A stretch of DNA of 64,000 nucleotides from Echinococcus granulosus (GCF_000524195.1 NW_020170406.1:286690-350689); one strand, 5' to 3'. Shown: positions 36,680 to 49,500, numbered from the stretch's first letter. The notes: generated from the sequence alone by a model not told the origin. Made by a program: numbers and translations.

Positions 36680-37513
36680 TCAGACCTGGTAGTATTTGCC
36701 ATAATCCCTGCTTAGCTCATTGCATAAGCTGAAAAGCATGTTGAAGTACGCTTCTCTACTTGGAGCTGTAGTGAAAATACTGTTCTCAAGCCAAGTGAGG
36801 AACGCAACACTGTCAATCACCGGCTCGTGGTTGAAGAATGAAGCATCCAGATGAGGAAGAAGGAAATCGGCTCTACAACTCATGGGTTATTAATGATACC
36901 TATCCTCTTACATCAGTTGGAAGAAAAGACCTCGGGACTCTACATCGAATTCAGCCCGCCAATCCATTTCCTCAAGATTATCACCTCGGTATTGCGCAGA
37001 GCATTTTGCAAATTCTTCATCACTAACAGACTGGGAGTAGGCTTCAACGACCGCGGATAGATGTGTAGATATATTGCAGATTGCTGAGTGAAGAACATTG
37101 GACTCTAGATTTGCATTCGCCTGATCAGTAACGAGACAACCACATTCACTGGACTGAGAAATGATGTTGGAATGAGGCTGACTAGATTGCTGACTTGGAA
37201 TGAATGTCACGGGTGCACACACAACACACTTTTCATCAGTGCACATTCGCCAGTGCGAAATAAGGTCCTTAGAAATGGTACAATAAGGTGTGTCACAGTC
37301 TACTCCTCTTTCGCATTTCTCTATGTGCTCAAGTAAATGCCAGGCTTTGTCGCAATTTTGGGTAGTGCAATGCATGGAAAGCATCTGGCCCTGGTGACAG
37401 CAATAAGCGTGCAGTAGTAGACGGAGGTATTGTTGCTGAAAGAGCACGAGTTGAGGATCGGTAGGACTTGAAGCTGTAGCAGGATATTTCGTGTCAGAAT
37501 TGTCATCCGCCAT
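36680..37513 (-). CDS. TAZ-KIX protein B (264 aa, intact)
   Basis: Two exons, 37513-36912 and 36872-36680, joined across a 39-nt GT..AG intron that splits Ile201 (AT|A). Residues 21-101 form a TAZ zinc domain of the CBP/p300 TAZ1 type with all twelve ligands: H35, C39, C49, C54; H63, C67, C73, C78; H87, C91, C96, C99. After a Ser-rich spacer, residues 185-260 align without gaps to CBP KIX: W185 equals the KIX Trp, then the P-x-x-D turn, V-A-F for V-A-Y and SREAYF for SRDEYY. TAZ and KIX domains bind activation domains of transcription factors; no bromodomain, HAT or other catalytic part follows, so a nuclear adaptor or competitor role is inferred. The start is the ATG 4 nt after a CCCTCTAG acceptor. 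A donor-like CAG|gtctg near the end could extend it into further exons. Confidence 0.85.
36873..36911 (-). other. 39-nt intron in KIX of gene B
   Basis: GTAAGAGG...GTTGTAG. Same codon and phase as the KIX intron of the copy at 52733-53367. Without removal the frame ends in TAA at the donor. Confidence 0.85.
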
Positions 37514-37522
37514 TGGTCTAGA
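37514..37522 (-). promoter_or_regulatory. Splice acceptor 4 nt before the ATG of gene B
   Basis: TTTCCCTCTAG|ACCAATGG. The intact paralogue E has TTTATTCTAG|TTCAATGG. A conserved acceptor so close to the start codon suggests either a leader intron or a spliced-leader trans-splice site. Confidence 0.55.
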
Positions 37523-37529
37523 GGGAAAC

Positions 37530-38234
37530 GGAAAATGCGTGTGAGGCGAGCGCTAGTTTATGCATCAACTTCGTTGTCCACCAACTGAATTAACGATACC
37601 ATCTGAGGGGATATTTAACGTGAGTTTACTCAAAGGACATCCACGCAAAACCTGATGCTCTAACGATTCACAAATGCAGTTCACAGTCATGGAAACTAGA
37701 AGGGACCTTTACATTATCATCGAAGATATGTGTGCACACAACCAACCTTTCGTAGCGCGTCTCCTGTGGTCACCGTTCAAGTGAATTTTGCTTATTTCTA
37801 CCAGTTCTGCTTGAGAAGGCATCATGGTTATGAAGGTCAAAATCAGGACTGGTTTATTTATTTCTGTACCTAGTTAGTAAACGACGCTGCATTTATTTTC
37901 CACTCTTATTGCTAACCTTGGCCTAACTTTCGATTTGCTACTGGCAGTGTATACTTGGTTTTGCTTCGAGGAGATTAATTGCTAACCATTGTGAAGTACG
38001 CGGTAACAAATTGGAAATGGACTACACCAATGAAATTTGCCCAGGTGAACAACCCTTTTCCTCTCAATATGCGAATTGGCCAACCTTAATATATTATAAT
38101 GGAAGAAGTTAAAGTCATAGGGTTAACAGCAGCAGCAAGCCTAAAACCTGCTGGGAAGGCATGAGTGACTGTGCATAAGGCGCTCCTGGCAGTCGCATCT
38201 AAACTGCTAATCTTGTCCATCGACATCTAGCTCA
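37530..38234. other. Flank upstream of gene B, nothing recognised
   Basis: Would contain the 5' UTR or leader intron and promoter of gene B. No motif can be assigned from sequence alone. Confidence 0.4.
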
Positions 38235-38347
38235 CACTAGATCATACGGCCTGAGGTACTATTAAGGAAGTTTGTGCAAGTTGTATCGTTAGAATTGGGT
38301 GATTGGATTCGGCTCGACAGGTCTCAAATGGGATGGTGCACGGTATG
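38235..38347 (-). repeat. Inverted-repeat arm, right
   Basis: Reverse-complement partner of 35570-35682 (112 of 113 bases by eye). The two arms flank the intact TAZ-KIX gene at 36680-37513. Confidence 0.93.
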
Positions 38348-38809
38348 ACCTTCGAAACCGTCCTAATTGCAACAGTGGTTGAGAGCAATTGAATGCAGCA
38401 GATTGACTGATATAAGCACCGGACAATTAAGCTATTATTTAGTGAAAATACACCTTAAAATGCTTGAACTCACTATTTACGATTCCATTGTGTGCCATAC
38501 ATCGTAAGCCATGTAAACTTGTGCCAGCCTATGCTACCATAATCCATTTTAAGCATTTGTATTTATACCACGTACGTTTATGCAAAGTGATGACCGATCA
38601 CCGAGGTGCTGCCATATGGGCTTTAGTCTCTCCCTGAAAGTGTGATCGTGTAGATCCTGGGTAGCACCAAATTACAACATCAGAATTCTCACTGAGTTTT
38701 GCTACGCCAAATTTACAGTTGTTTACATGCTTATCCCATGAAAGAAATTAATGTCTTCCCAGAAGACACCGACACTATATTCCACGTCCATATGCCTCAT
38801 CAAGTAACA

Positions 38810-39090
38810 CTCTCCCCAAATCTAATGTTCCACGATTGACTTTGAAATGAAGGAGTACCTAGAAAGCGGCTTTGTTGATTTGAGCCGTTGATGGTTACAG
38901 TGGGCCAAGTTGGGCTTTGTGCAGAAGACAACTGTACGGAAGTGAATGCAGCTGGATTAATGCCTGTCTCTACTATAGCAGAAACAACGCATGATAGGCC
39001 ACTCAAAATCACTGCTTGACCGGAGTATCTGACAAGTTTGGGGTGGGCCTGAATTGGTTCATGACGCCTTGTTTGATCAAATGGGATTCG
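38810..39090 (-). pseudogene. Duplicated segment downstream of TAZ-KIX copy C, copy 2
   Basis: Open minus-strand frame including LVRYSGQAVILSGLSCVVSA and PTVTINGSNQQSRFLGTPSF. It is similar to 35860-36315, and lies downstream (minus direction) of TAZ-KIX copy C. Function unknown; may be an orphaned C-terminal exon. Confidence 0.4.
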
Positions 39091-39104
39091 CAAATTAACT
39101 TTTG

Positions 39105-39260
39105 CTATATTATTCAGGTAGTCAAAATTATATTTGAGTCACCGTTTCCAATATTGGTAGAGAAGTGTTTGCTCCGTCACTCCAATCTGTGCTTACTTCA
39201 CAGGTCCTATCTCACACAAAATCTCTGCTCATTTTACAGTTTTTACCAAGACCTCTGCAC
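39105..39260 (+). repeat. Local duplicate R2, copy 1
   Basis: Shares gtttgagtca-like, gtgtttgctccgtca, tctgtgctta and acacaaaatctctgctca stretches in order with 40520-40680, with substitutions and small indels. Confidence 0.55.
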
Positions 39261-39844
39261 TACATTTAGCCCTTCTTGAAAGATAAGTAGTATTCCTTAA
39301 GTAGAATTCAACGATTTTCCTGGTTCATCATTTCTGTAATCTAGTCAATGATAAGCAAAAGCTATTCAAGTTGACGGTCCAAAAGGCACGCAACAATGAA
39401 TAAAAGGCGTGTCTCCAACCACCGTGGGTGCCTGATTACCTGCTATTTATAAGGACTGCCGTACATAGGACAGTGCGTTGCGAATCTGCTCATTTGTGTT
39501 CTAGCATGATGGTAGGCTCATCACAAAAACACATTCATAATGCGTAGCACGGGTGACACAATGATGCAAGTATGTCGTGCACGGTTTTACCTCTCTTGGC
39601 AACTATTCTTGACCAGATATGCATGCTCTTGGGTGTTTTGATTACTGAACAATGTAATTCTTGCTGGATGCAACCATCTTCTCCTTCGTAATAAAACACG
39701 CTCCCTGTTAAGGCCCCAGCAGTAAATCTTTATAAGGAGGAGGTTCAACAATGACGCACATCTTCTAGTGCCCGATTTTCCGTCGAGATTATATGCAGTC
39801 TAGTTTAAGACAGCTCCTTTCTGCAGCTTAGTGCTTCGGATACT

Positions 39845-39965
39845 TCCTTTTTTTGCACTATTTGACAGTATGGAGCATTGCACTATGTTGAACCTCCCAG
39901 CCTCCACTATCGACAGCATTGGGCGCACAACAACAAGTGGAGGTGGCATTGAATGATTAACCATT
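39845..39965 (+). repeat. Duplicate R3, copy 1
   Basis: Shares acagcattgggcgcacaaca and ttgaatgattaaccattgtt with 60545-60680, plus an upstream stretch reading gcattgcactatgttgaac against ttattgcacagtgtttaac. Confidence 0.55.
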
Positions 39966-40519
39966 GTTGGGCATCACTATCTGAGCAGATGATGAGGTTA
40001 CGCTAATTCTCATTTGTCACATCTGTCATTCGAGGTGGGTAATTTGAAACGCCGCTATGCACCGCTGTAATTGAACACATCGACTCTTCATTGGGCGATT
40101 TAAACTGAGTTGAATGTGTTGTGGGGGGGAAAGGGGCATGCGTAGGAATGCTGGTGGTTACTTTATAATTCCACAAGCAGAAGGTGGACTGTATGGTACT
40201 GAGAAAAGGATTATGATTAGAAATGAACAGAGGCCTCTATAAACGACGAGCAGAACACATTGGGAGCTGACTTGAGAATGGCTAATACAAACTGCAGATT
40301 TGGGTTTTTCACTAACAGACGCAAAGCTGGCTAGCATTTCGCTTATATACAAACGTGATCAAATTAGTACGAATTCCTCAAGCTTACTTAAATCGGGCAA
40401 CATGAACATCACATATGATTAGTCAACATCCAGTTTTCAAATTTTTTCAGACAAAAGCAATCGGCATCAGTTTCGTTGTTAATTGAGAGGTAGCGTCATC
40501 ATTTAATGCTACATTCCCC

Positions 40520-40680
40520 ATATACTCAAGTTATGTTTGAGTCAAATCAAAATTCCGGTACATAAATGTCTACTCCGTCAACGCTTCCTGTGCCTACTTG
40601 ATAGCTCTTTAGGTCACACAACATCTCGGCTCAATTGTCACTTTTTACTGGGACTTCCACAATGCTTACAAGATTTTAAC
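40520..40680 (+). repeat. Local duplicate R2, copy 2
   Basis: Partner of 39105-39260, about 1.4 kb away in the same orientation. Confidence 0.55.
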
Positions 40681-41499
40681 TATTCTCATTTGCCGGCACT
40701 TTTACAACCAAGCCAGTGGATTGCATGGGTTATTGCAGTTTTCAGGCGGAAAAGAAATGAAGCAATGAATATTAGGCATGAATATAACCATCTTGAGTCC
40801 ATTTTTATTACTATTTTTAACAATCTGCGCATATTTAACTGCTTGTCGTGAAATCACTTCGCTATTTTCCTGCATAATAGCGGAATCATTACAAAAATAA
40901 GTTTGTAAACCCTTACACCAGTGACACATACTAATGTACAAGCAATGCCTACCATCGTTCCTATCTTTTCAACTACGGTTGGTCAGTTATGTATATTTTG
41001 ATGTTTGGGTTGCTAAGAAATGCTCTCCTTCTTAATTAGGACTCTTCTTTGGAAAAAGCGCCCCCAGTCCGGCACACGGATTGTGACAAAATTGTTTCGC
41101 TTCATACCTAAGTGGGTTTATACATGGCAAATATAAAATACCGAACCACCTGTTACTCTATATCCCTGAAGGCGATAGCCAAACCTTTAGCAGATAGAGT
41201 GTCATTTTCGCTCTCTTAAAGTCATCATCCTACCTCTCTATGACGCATGCTTTTGACATTTTTCAAAAGTGTCGCCTAATTTGTAACTACATTTCTGCAT
41301 TCGTTGTGCTACCATTAGGAAACGTCTTAAGTGAATTCTGGCTTGGTGTTGTAGATGGCTCGAGTAAGTAACTCACCCGCATTTCCGTTATTTCCAAATT
41401 GGACCCTTTAGAGAAAAAGTTATCGGCATCGCAAACGAATGAGGAAACAACTTTCCAGAAGTAAAGACTGTACAAAAGATTAGATGACAAGGTTACATT

Positions 41500-43924
41500 T
41501 TTTAAAAATAAATACTATGCAAATTTTGCGCCACACAGCAGTTTCCAATGCAGTCATATCTGCCCCACACTGAATGTACTATTGTTCGATCAAGCGTTCT
41601 TGGGTGAAATAAGGAGGACAGAAAGGAGACAGAAGCGGGCTGACGGCACATTTCGTCATTTCGTCTCAGTCAATTTGAATATGCATCATCTATCCGATTA
41701 CGCAGAAGACGCATCCTCGCGGAGCTGAGATGCACGCCACGCAATGTGCTGTTCCACTTTGCTGCACAAACTCGCACTCACAGCTCAACTTGTCACCTGC
41801 AATCCGCTAATTGGACTGTGACAACAGCGGCAGAGGTCCTGCCACATCACCGCAACTTAGCACTTTGCTGACCACAAAATGAGCCAGTGTTGTTACATCA
41901 TAACTCCGCGTTTTGCCTAGGACTACGGCGGCAAAGCTTTTGCGTTTCCAGCCCATTTACTTTCAACATCATTAAAGCCAGTGTCCATGTTTCGTAGTTA
42001 AATTCAATGAAAAAATACACACAAATGCAAATGTACCTATCCTAAAAACTTAACGAAAACTCAAAAGCAGAAAGAAGGGGAGGAAAAGCTCGAGTCTGCA
42101 CATTTGCTTCTTTGCAAATGTATTGGAATTCACAGATGTTAAATACAGATATGGCTGGAGTCATTTGGCTATTACGGTGCGTTGCATAATTTGGAACTGG
42201 CCTAAAGGTAGATACCTCGGTACGCTGGTGAAAAGCCCTGTAAGCGAAGACTTTTGTAGCATCCTAGTTAATTTGCGTAGAACGTGTGATTAGACAGGCC
42301 TGTCGTTTCTTCATAAATTCTCATATTGCATGATGACTGCATGGTAGTGAAAGGAAGATTTTGACTAGGAGAGGAGTGGGACTTCGGCAAATGACAATTA
42401 GCAAAGAAGCAGAGTGTGTCGGAAATTCAAATCGGCAGAGTATCTGACCGAGATTGCAAAGGATAATCACTCTGCTGCTGTGGATTACGGATGATTTTCT
42501 TGATCTTGGAAGGCATCCTAACTACTTTTAGTTCGATAATATCGTCCTTTTCCATTAGGAACTGACTTGGAAATAGGCAGCCTAGTCTGCAGTACATGTG
42601 TTTTTCATGGATAGATGAAAAATTAACTCGAAATTCGCATTTCAGAAATGTGGCCGAACATTTGCGAATTCGTTTAAGCTTTTGTCATGTGAGCATCGTG
42701 TATAACTCATTCGACTTGTCAACAATTAAGTTTTAAATTGCAAGGCGCAAAACTGGCCAATATCCTTTTCCTTGTAGGAGGGGAAGTAGCATCAGCTTTT
42801 CTGCTCACTGGCCAGTCATACTTGACAAAAATAAATGAGTCATCAGATGGGGACCAGTAATTTCCATCTAATTACTCTATTTTGGGTGTCCAACTCCTGA
42901 ATGTCCAAACCACTTTTCATTGCATTTCTCGTGCTGTAGCCTACCGAGCATTCCACCTGTTTTAGTTTCAGCTCAGCATGACCCACCTACTGGTGGATTG
43001 GGTCAAGTTAATCGGGATTACCGAGATACGCTGTAGTTCTACATGTTACTACTCTTCCTTAGTTCCTGATCATCTCGCTCCTAGTGCCAACAATTTGCAG
43101 GAATGGAAGGGGAAGTAAAATAAGGCGAAGTCTTTGTCACATTAAAGCTGTGCAAATAAGATGTAGCCGACTGTGGCATTGCATTGAGAACTCGATGGGT
43201 TTCCAATTGGTCCTCCACTCATCCATTGCGTGTAAATGCGAGGTTTGGGACCTGTTGTGCATGCACAAACTTTTGCATCTTAAATTTACTTGATTTAAAT
43301 GTGAAACTCTTAAGTATTTCCTCTTTCACACGATCTTTAGCCAGCTGCAGATAGCTCTTACTTGCACCGATTAAGTCAGTTAGTCGAGCAAGACAATTGG
43401 CTTAGAAATGCATGGGATGTTTGGGGTAACAAATGACTGCCACTCATAAATGGTGGAAAGTTCACGACCAACTTGTTTTCTGACGAACTAGCTTATTAAT
43501 ATTCACTTGCGACTACAAACTGCATTCAGAGTTGCCTTAAAAGCGGAGCCGTGGAGACACGTATTTAGAAGTGTTATATAAAGCTCAGTCACTGCAGTTG
43601 CTAGCCAACACCATTTAACAATTCATGTTGCTCGTGCACACTTCTCTAGCTTAAATCTCCGCGGTGCCTCACTTTGTCATTGCTTGATCATTCACATTTA
43701 CATTCAGAAGTATATAGCCATCCTCATTGGCATGAAAAACTTGGATTCACTTAACAGTGCAGTGGCAAAACATAATTCCACTAATCATTTTTATTTTTAA
43801 CTGGAAAAGTATTATCTTACACTTCCAACTACTTAATCGTCTACACAACTTTATAAATACAAAAAACCGAATCCTATAGAACGCAAACATCCACATCTTC
43901 ACAGCAATTAATATTTGTTTAATA
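41500..43924. other. Non-coding stretch
   Basis: Between R2 and TAZ-KIX copy C. No supported gene; open frames are short and without motifs. Confidence 0.45.
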
Positions 43925-44455
43925 TTCCTTCACCTGAAATAACAGTATGCAATGGGGTAACTGTACTGATCTGGGGCATTCGATTTCGCATTGATATCAT
44001 CTTCGAAATATTTTGCACACTGAATAGCATGATCCGGTTCCCAGAAAAAATGAAAGCATGGTGGGTTAGGAGCTGCAGAACTATACACGGCCCTGACAGC
44101 ATTAATGGATAAAGGAATAGCACTGACTTACATTCCACGAATGGCTTCACTCCTTTGCTCAACTGTCAATGTGAATTCGCGGTTCATCAGCTCACCTTCT
44201 CTCTCGATTGTATGGAATTGCTTCTCCATTGCATACCTTATGGGTTCACACACTGCACACTGTTAATTCTGACAACTGCCAAAATGGGTAACAAGGTGAA
44301 TGGCAGGAGCACATTGGGGAAGCTTACGGTTCACTCCTGCCGTACAGTTTGCAATATTCGCAGTGTGCTCCCTGTCCACGCTCTCTCAACTAATCCCTAC
44401 GGAGAGGACCATCAATACTGGTGCACTTCGCCCGTCACCTAATTAACTGCAAAAC
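43925..44455 (-). pseudogene. TAZ-KIX gene copy C, broken
   Basis: On the minus strand it aligns with copy E from the second TAZ zinc site to the KIX end: NRKLPQCAPAIHLVTHFGSC, then QN-stop-QCAVCEPIRYAMEKQF, IEREGELMNREFTL and EQRSEAIRGM. The stop is a CAA to TAA change in the third zinc site. The KIX intron donor GTAAGT and acceptor CTGTCAG are still intact, and the second exon reads SAAPNPPCFHFFWEPDHAI, then frame damage near the end. The 5' part (first zinc site and start) is not recognisable as coding. Confidence 0.85.
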
Positions 44456-46069
44456 TTCTTTCTGCACCCAAATGCGCCAACTGCCTGAGTACGTTTTGCA
44501 TTATAGGACACTGTAGAGTAATTGGACGTGTCATGCAACCGAGCCTAGGCTATCGGCAGTATTGGATGTGCAAAAGTAAACAAAGGCGATATCGAATAAT
44601 TTAAGCATCTATTTTTGAATAGGTATTCGGGTTTTAAAAGTTCGGATTTTTAGAATCCATCCATGGAGGTAGAGAACTTTGAACACTGGTGCGCAGCTCT
44701 GTACATGAACGGAGTTGAAATTATGTGAGCGCGTTGAGTTAAATGTATGCTGAGGAAAAAAAGAGTGTACATGAGAATGCCAGACACTTTTCCATAAGTC
44801 CCCAAGTAGCATGATGACTGTACGACATTGAGAGGAGGATCTTGGCCATGACGGTAGCGAGACCTTGATAAGCATTAGCTGGAACACAAGCACACTGTCT
44901 GAAATTCACACTGACTATAAGCCTCATTGAGGGCGTGAAGGATATTCACTGCAAAACTGTAGATCTTGAGCGATGTCATCGATTTTAGGAGTTATTATTA
45001 GTGATCTCCTTTTGACAATAATTTCCTTCTTAACTAAGTACTGAATTGGAAACATGCAATAAAATTTGAAGAATTGTTTATTTTACAGATAGACAAATAA
45101 TCATCTCATAATCCGCCTCTATAGATATGTGATCCATCTTCTGCTATCTTGTTCAATTTTGCACCAAACGAACAACGATTACCGTTCTTTCGATTTAAGC
45201 ATGGACCACTTAATCCAAATCCTTTATGTACAAACATAGCCAACATCATTTTTACTGAAGAGAAAAAGTAGCACTTTTATTTTTGCTTATCTGTCAGCCA
45301 TTCTGAACAAAAACATTCAGCTGTTATACGGAGCCTAATTATTTTAACAAATTTTGTTTTTTAGGTGTGTCCACAGCAAGTTTTGAGCAATCCACCCCTT
45401 CAAGTATCAGCCTAGCAAAACTTAATTGCGGCCAAACGCGTCAAGGTAGTCAGCATTTAAGGCACGCTGCAATTTGGCATGTTGCTGCTCTTTGGTATCC
45501 CCTGAACACCAAGCTCCATGTGCCTGCAATCGGTGAGAATGAAGAAGGCAAGAAATGGTAAAAGACTTTGCATATTGCCAAAAAAATGAAAATGGGTGTA
45601 CATACTTATTGCGTTGATACACAACCGTCTAGAATGAAGACAATTAATTCCTATTGTCTGATTTCTGTGTGTTTGAATTTCAGTGACCAATGTCACTTTG
45701 GGGATTATCTACTGTTCTATTTATTGCATGTTTTTGATAATACAGCACCTTTGTTGTAACTCTAAATGACATCTGCTCAAGCCAAATCCTTTTAAGTGAC
45801 AGGTAATTTAAGCGCGCAATCGAATGCCAAGTCTCACCAAATATTGAAAGGAGTTGTAAATTACCCATTTTCTACTGCTCTCTTTTTAATAAATAACAGT
45901 ATTATAGACTGAAGACGATCGCTTTTCCGCGAATGGGTGCAACCTGGTGTTTGGCAAGTAAAATTGCACCACAGTGTAAACATTTGCCATGCTTTGTGAT
46001 GTGGCGCAATAAAACAAAGTGTCAGATATAACTGTCACCATCACCTTAACTAGAACCGCTTATGGATAG

Positions 46070-46340
46070 CTACCCTCACAAACTGGATAATTTGGGTCTG
46101 TGCACTGTATCCATGGGACACAATATATTCTTCAGCGGTAGCGTTGGGTCGAGGCGATGCTCGCTATTTCTCATGGCGGCCGCACCACTAGACAGAGGGT
46201 TAATGTGATTTTTTTGATGCCTACGCACCTTCTAATTACAGCCGTAATCATGGCATGCTGGGAGAAAGGCACAAGCTTCACCTGTTCACTAATGCCAGAT
46301 TTATGTGCTTGTTGTTAGGACTTACTCCCAACATTGAGGG
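46070..46340 (+). repeat. Duplicate R4, copy 1
   Basis: Shares tcacaaactggata, a gaaaggcacaag block and cttactcccaacattgag with 60885-61165 (tcacaaactggatattc, gaaagacacaag, cttacccccgagataag). A shorter third copy is at 46735-46830. Confidence 0.5.
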
Positions 46341-46734
46341 TTTGTTCAATGTAGTTTGGCCGTCTCATGGAAAAGGAAGCCTAAACGCAGTCTGACTTTT
46401 ATGCACTTTCTTGCCACGAATCGGAACGGACTAACTTTAGTAGCAATATACCACACTGATACCCTTAACAAGGAGGTTCAGGATAAGAAGAGGCAAAATC
46501 AACCCATTTAAGTGTCATGTCTGAATTGACATAAATTGAGCATTCATGCATTCATAAACCCTAACCATCTCAAGCTAGGTTCGTACATGCCTGCACCTAT
46601 TTTGATGGAAAGGGAGTCATTCACTTGGCTTTGACGCGCCCTCCTTTAATTTGTAGGATGACGACGCTTTTGGTATTAGCAAGTGAATGAGAGGTTTCAC
46701 ATACCACATTATGGAATGCTTTGTATTTAGTGAA

Positions 46735-46830
46735 AGGCGCAAATTCACCTATTTTTGCCAATGCCAAATAGGTGTGCTTTTTTTGGACTTGCTCCCAAGA
46801 TAAATGCATACTTTTCAATAAGAACCTTAC
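46735..46830 (+). repeat. Duplicate R4, copy 2 (short)
   Basis: aatgccaaataggtgtgc and gacttgctcccaagataaat match aatgccaaattggcttgt and gcttacccccgagataagt at about 61085-61140. Confidence 0.5.
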
Positions 46831-46839
46831 CCTCATTAC

Positions 46840-48100
46840 TGCTTGGAGAGGAAATGTGCCTTGTACAATTGTACATAGGAACTTATTAAATAAAAGATCA
46901 GTAAAGTAAATGCTCCAGGCGAGGCTGCGTAACCCTTGATTTAATTCTAAGATTATGCTGACATCCTTCGTATAGCTTCATGAAGAATGTAACGATGAAT
47001 GTCCGGAAACCATATGAATTGGTTTAATACAAAGCAAACAAATATCACTCTCAAATAAGTCTCATAATTGACGGGTTTAACTGATAAATTATCCACCTAG
47101 ATTCAAAATTGCACTCGAACTCGTTTGACCACAACTTATTAGATTATTTACGAATATTTAAAGTACATAAAAGTTATCTTGATCATGAAACATAGACGAT
47201 TGTTATGATCCATTTGTTGGGGCATTTTTTGCCTTGGTAAGCATTGTTTGCCCTGATAAGACCACGTTAGTTGTAATTCTTGAACGCAGTGACAATTATT
47301 AAGGTTGACGAATTGCTCAATCTTCGTGCTGTCTCATTTCTTGAATTTATTAAACTATTCTTTATTTCTGCTTGGAGAATGATAAAACAAGCAATTTAGG
47401 ACTACAAGACTGCCCCTTACCACTGGGGACAACAAACTCGCTCAGCAGCAACGCAGAGGATCTCCGCAGCTTACTATTTGCCTAGGTTTGACAAGCAGCT
47501 AGTGCGAAATGAGAATTTTGTCGTTGTGTTTGATGAGTGACGGGAGTCTCTCTCTGGCACTTGGTAGCGGTATGCAATTTTGGCACTTATTTGGAAGACA
47601 TCAGCCTATCCTAACCCAGTCCAGAGTTATAAGTAAACGGTTTTAGCACTAGCTGTACTGCAAATAGCTCCAGATGCAGTTTTGATGGTGATCATTTTAA
47701 TTTATTTGACGGCTGTAACGGAGTTAATCTGATCAACTTAATCAACAACAGTATGTCTTGCAGCTGTACCCTAAATATTTGCAAAAAGAGTAAAGTGAGT
47801 CCCACCTTCCATTTATCTTTTTGTTGCATTATGTGGCCTGTATTTGGGCATATGAAGAATTGTATTGGGGACGGAAAAGCCAAATATCACAATGATCTTC
47901 TTTTTACTGGATAATCTAAAAGTGCAAAAACTGCGCTAGTCGTAGATTGCCTTTATGCAACCCTTGGACGGAAAGGCGTCAATCAGTACCCCCTCAGCTA
48001 GTTTAAAGCCATCCCCTTATCTAACAGCCTAATGGGTTTATTAATTTTTGCAAGGCTGTCGAATTCGGATTGCCCTATATTCTTGCTTTGATGCCTTGGT
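46840..48100. other. Non-coding stretch
   Basis: No supported feature between R4 and the dispersed repeat at 48105. Confidence 0.45.
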
Positions 48101-48104
48101 TGTA

Positions 48105-48295
48105 TTCTTAACTCTCGGTTTTGGCAGCGAGTCCCTTAAGGTCTCTTCCATTGTGCCCCCTCCGAGCGGCCTAGCTTTTGAGTAGTAGCAGTAACCCCTA
48201 AACCCTTCTGTAGGTCGAAATGCATATTCTGCAGGAGCAATATACCTTCTTTTGTCTTCAGAGAAGTCTCAAGGTGCTACACTAATCACTCTACA
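48105..48295 (-). repeat. Dispersed ~180-bp repeat, copy 5
   Basis: Minus-strand copy: ttgagacttctctgaagac, gacctacagaagggtttagg, a gggggcacaatggaagagac block shared with copy 1, and ccaaaaccgagagttaag at the end. Confidence 0.7.
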
Positions 48296-49129
48296 ACAGG
48301 CAATGGTTAATTACGAAGGTTGTGGTTTGAATAATTTTAAGACACTTCCGCGATAATTTTTCCTCATTTTTTCTCACGCGTCACATTTTTTTCTGCAAAG
48401 GGTAGCTCTGCCATTAAATGACTTTAAACATCACGATATTTTCCATTCGTTAGCTGATATACAGAAAATGATGCGTATTTGACACTTAACTAAGAACCCC
48501 ATCAACGGTGGCGATGATAATCGATGTTGAAAGTTCCCTTAAAAGGGGCTTTATTGTTTGCAATTTAACTTCTTTTGCAAATTTTCTTTAAAATATGTCT
48601 CTTTTGGGACCTGCTTAATACTGTGCCAAAAATATTGAATACTACTGCCTTCAAATTTCGGAAAGGGGATCCAATATTATAAGATCTAATCATAAACAGG
48701 TAAAAGCATTTGATCCGAGTAAGATGTCTGAATAAATTGCAAAAGTGTCGGTTAGTAACCAGCTTCTAGTGCTACGATCCACAGCATTGCCATTCCGAGT
48801 GAAAACAGCTGAGGACACCTGCGAATCCAGAAACTGGGAATGCTAGCTCCCTCTTGACTACTTCACATTTTCCAACTTCTGCTCAATACAAAATGTCTGC
48901 TTGATACTTGAAAGCGGCTCATATTTTATGCCAACTTGAGTACTGATGAGATTTGATTTGTAAGCTTCAACAAAGCAACGGTAGGGTTAGAGAAAGCACA
49001 TGCATCGCACTATCAACTGTGTGAAGAGAAATGTGAATTTTATTCATCTAAAATTGCCCATCCTTTGAAGTACGAGAAACCTAATTGTAATGCATTTAAT
49101 TTTTTTAGTAGTACGCAGACGTTTACTTA

Positions 49130-49490
49130 ATATATATATTAACGATTAATACACTACAAAGCAGTGTTCAGCATTTTTGGAATTAGTTTTTATTATTTCA
49201 AATCCACCCACAACCACCACCTCCTAGTGTATGAATTAAATTATACAGATATAATATATTCGTTTTGGTTTACCCACAGGCTTTCACAGATTATTTGAAT
49301 GGGCATTCAGATGGTCGGTTGAGGATGCTTTGGAAGCATCGGAGTTTGTGTCTGAAAGCCTTCCTTTTAACTGTTTACTACTCAGACTTACATGGCGTAA
49401 GTTGCATTGTTGCAGGCATTGCTAACGCTTTGTAGTCGTAGCTTTCTATTCTTCCCAGTTTAATGAAATGTCTTAAAGTGTATCTCAGAG
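49130..49490 (+). promoter_or_regulatory. Conserved 5' flank of TAZ-KIX copy D
   Basis: Aligns with 52380-52735 upstream of intact copy E. Shared stretches include cacaaagcag, gctttggaarcrwcggagtt and gtgtctgaagg. Probably the promoter, leader exon and leader intron duplicated with the gene. Confidence 0.5.
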
Positions 49491-49500
49491 TTTCTATATT

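Noticed and set aside
44155..44442. Plus-strand frame of 95 codons
   Set aside because: Antisense of TAZ-KIX pseudogene copy C.
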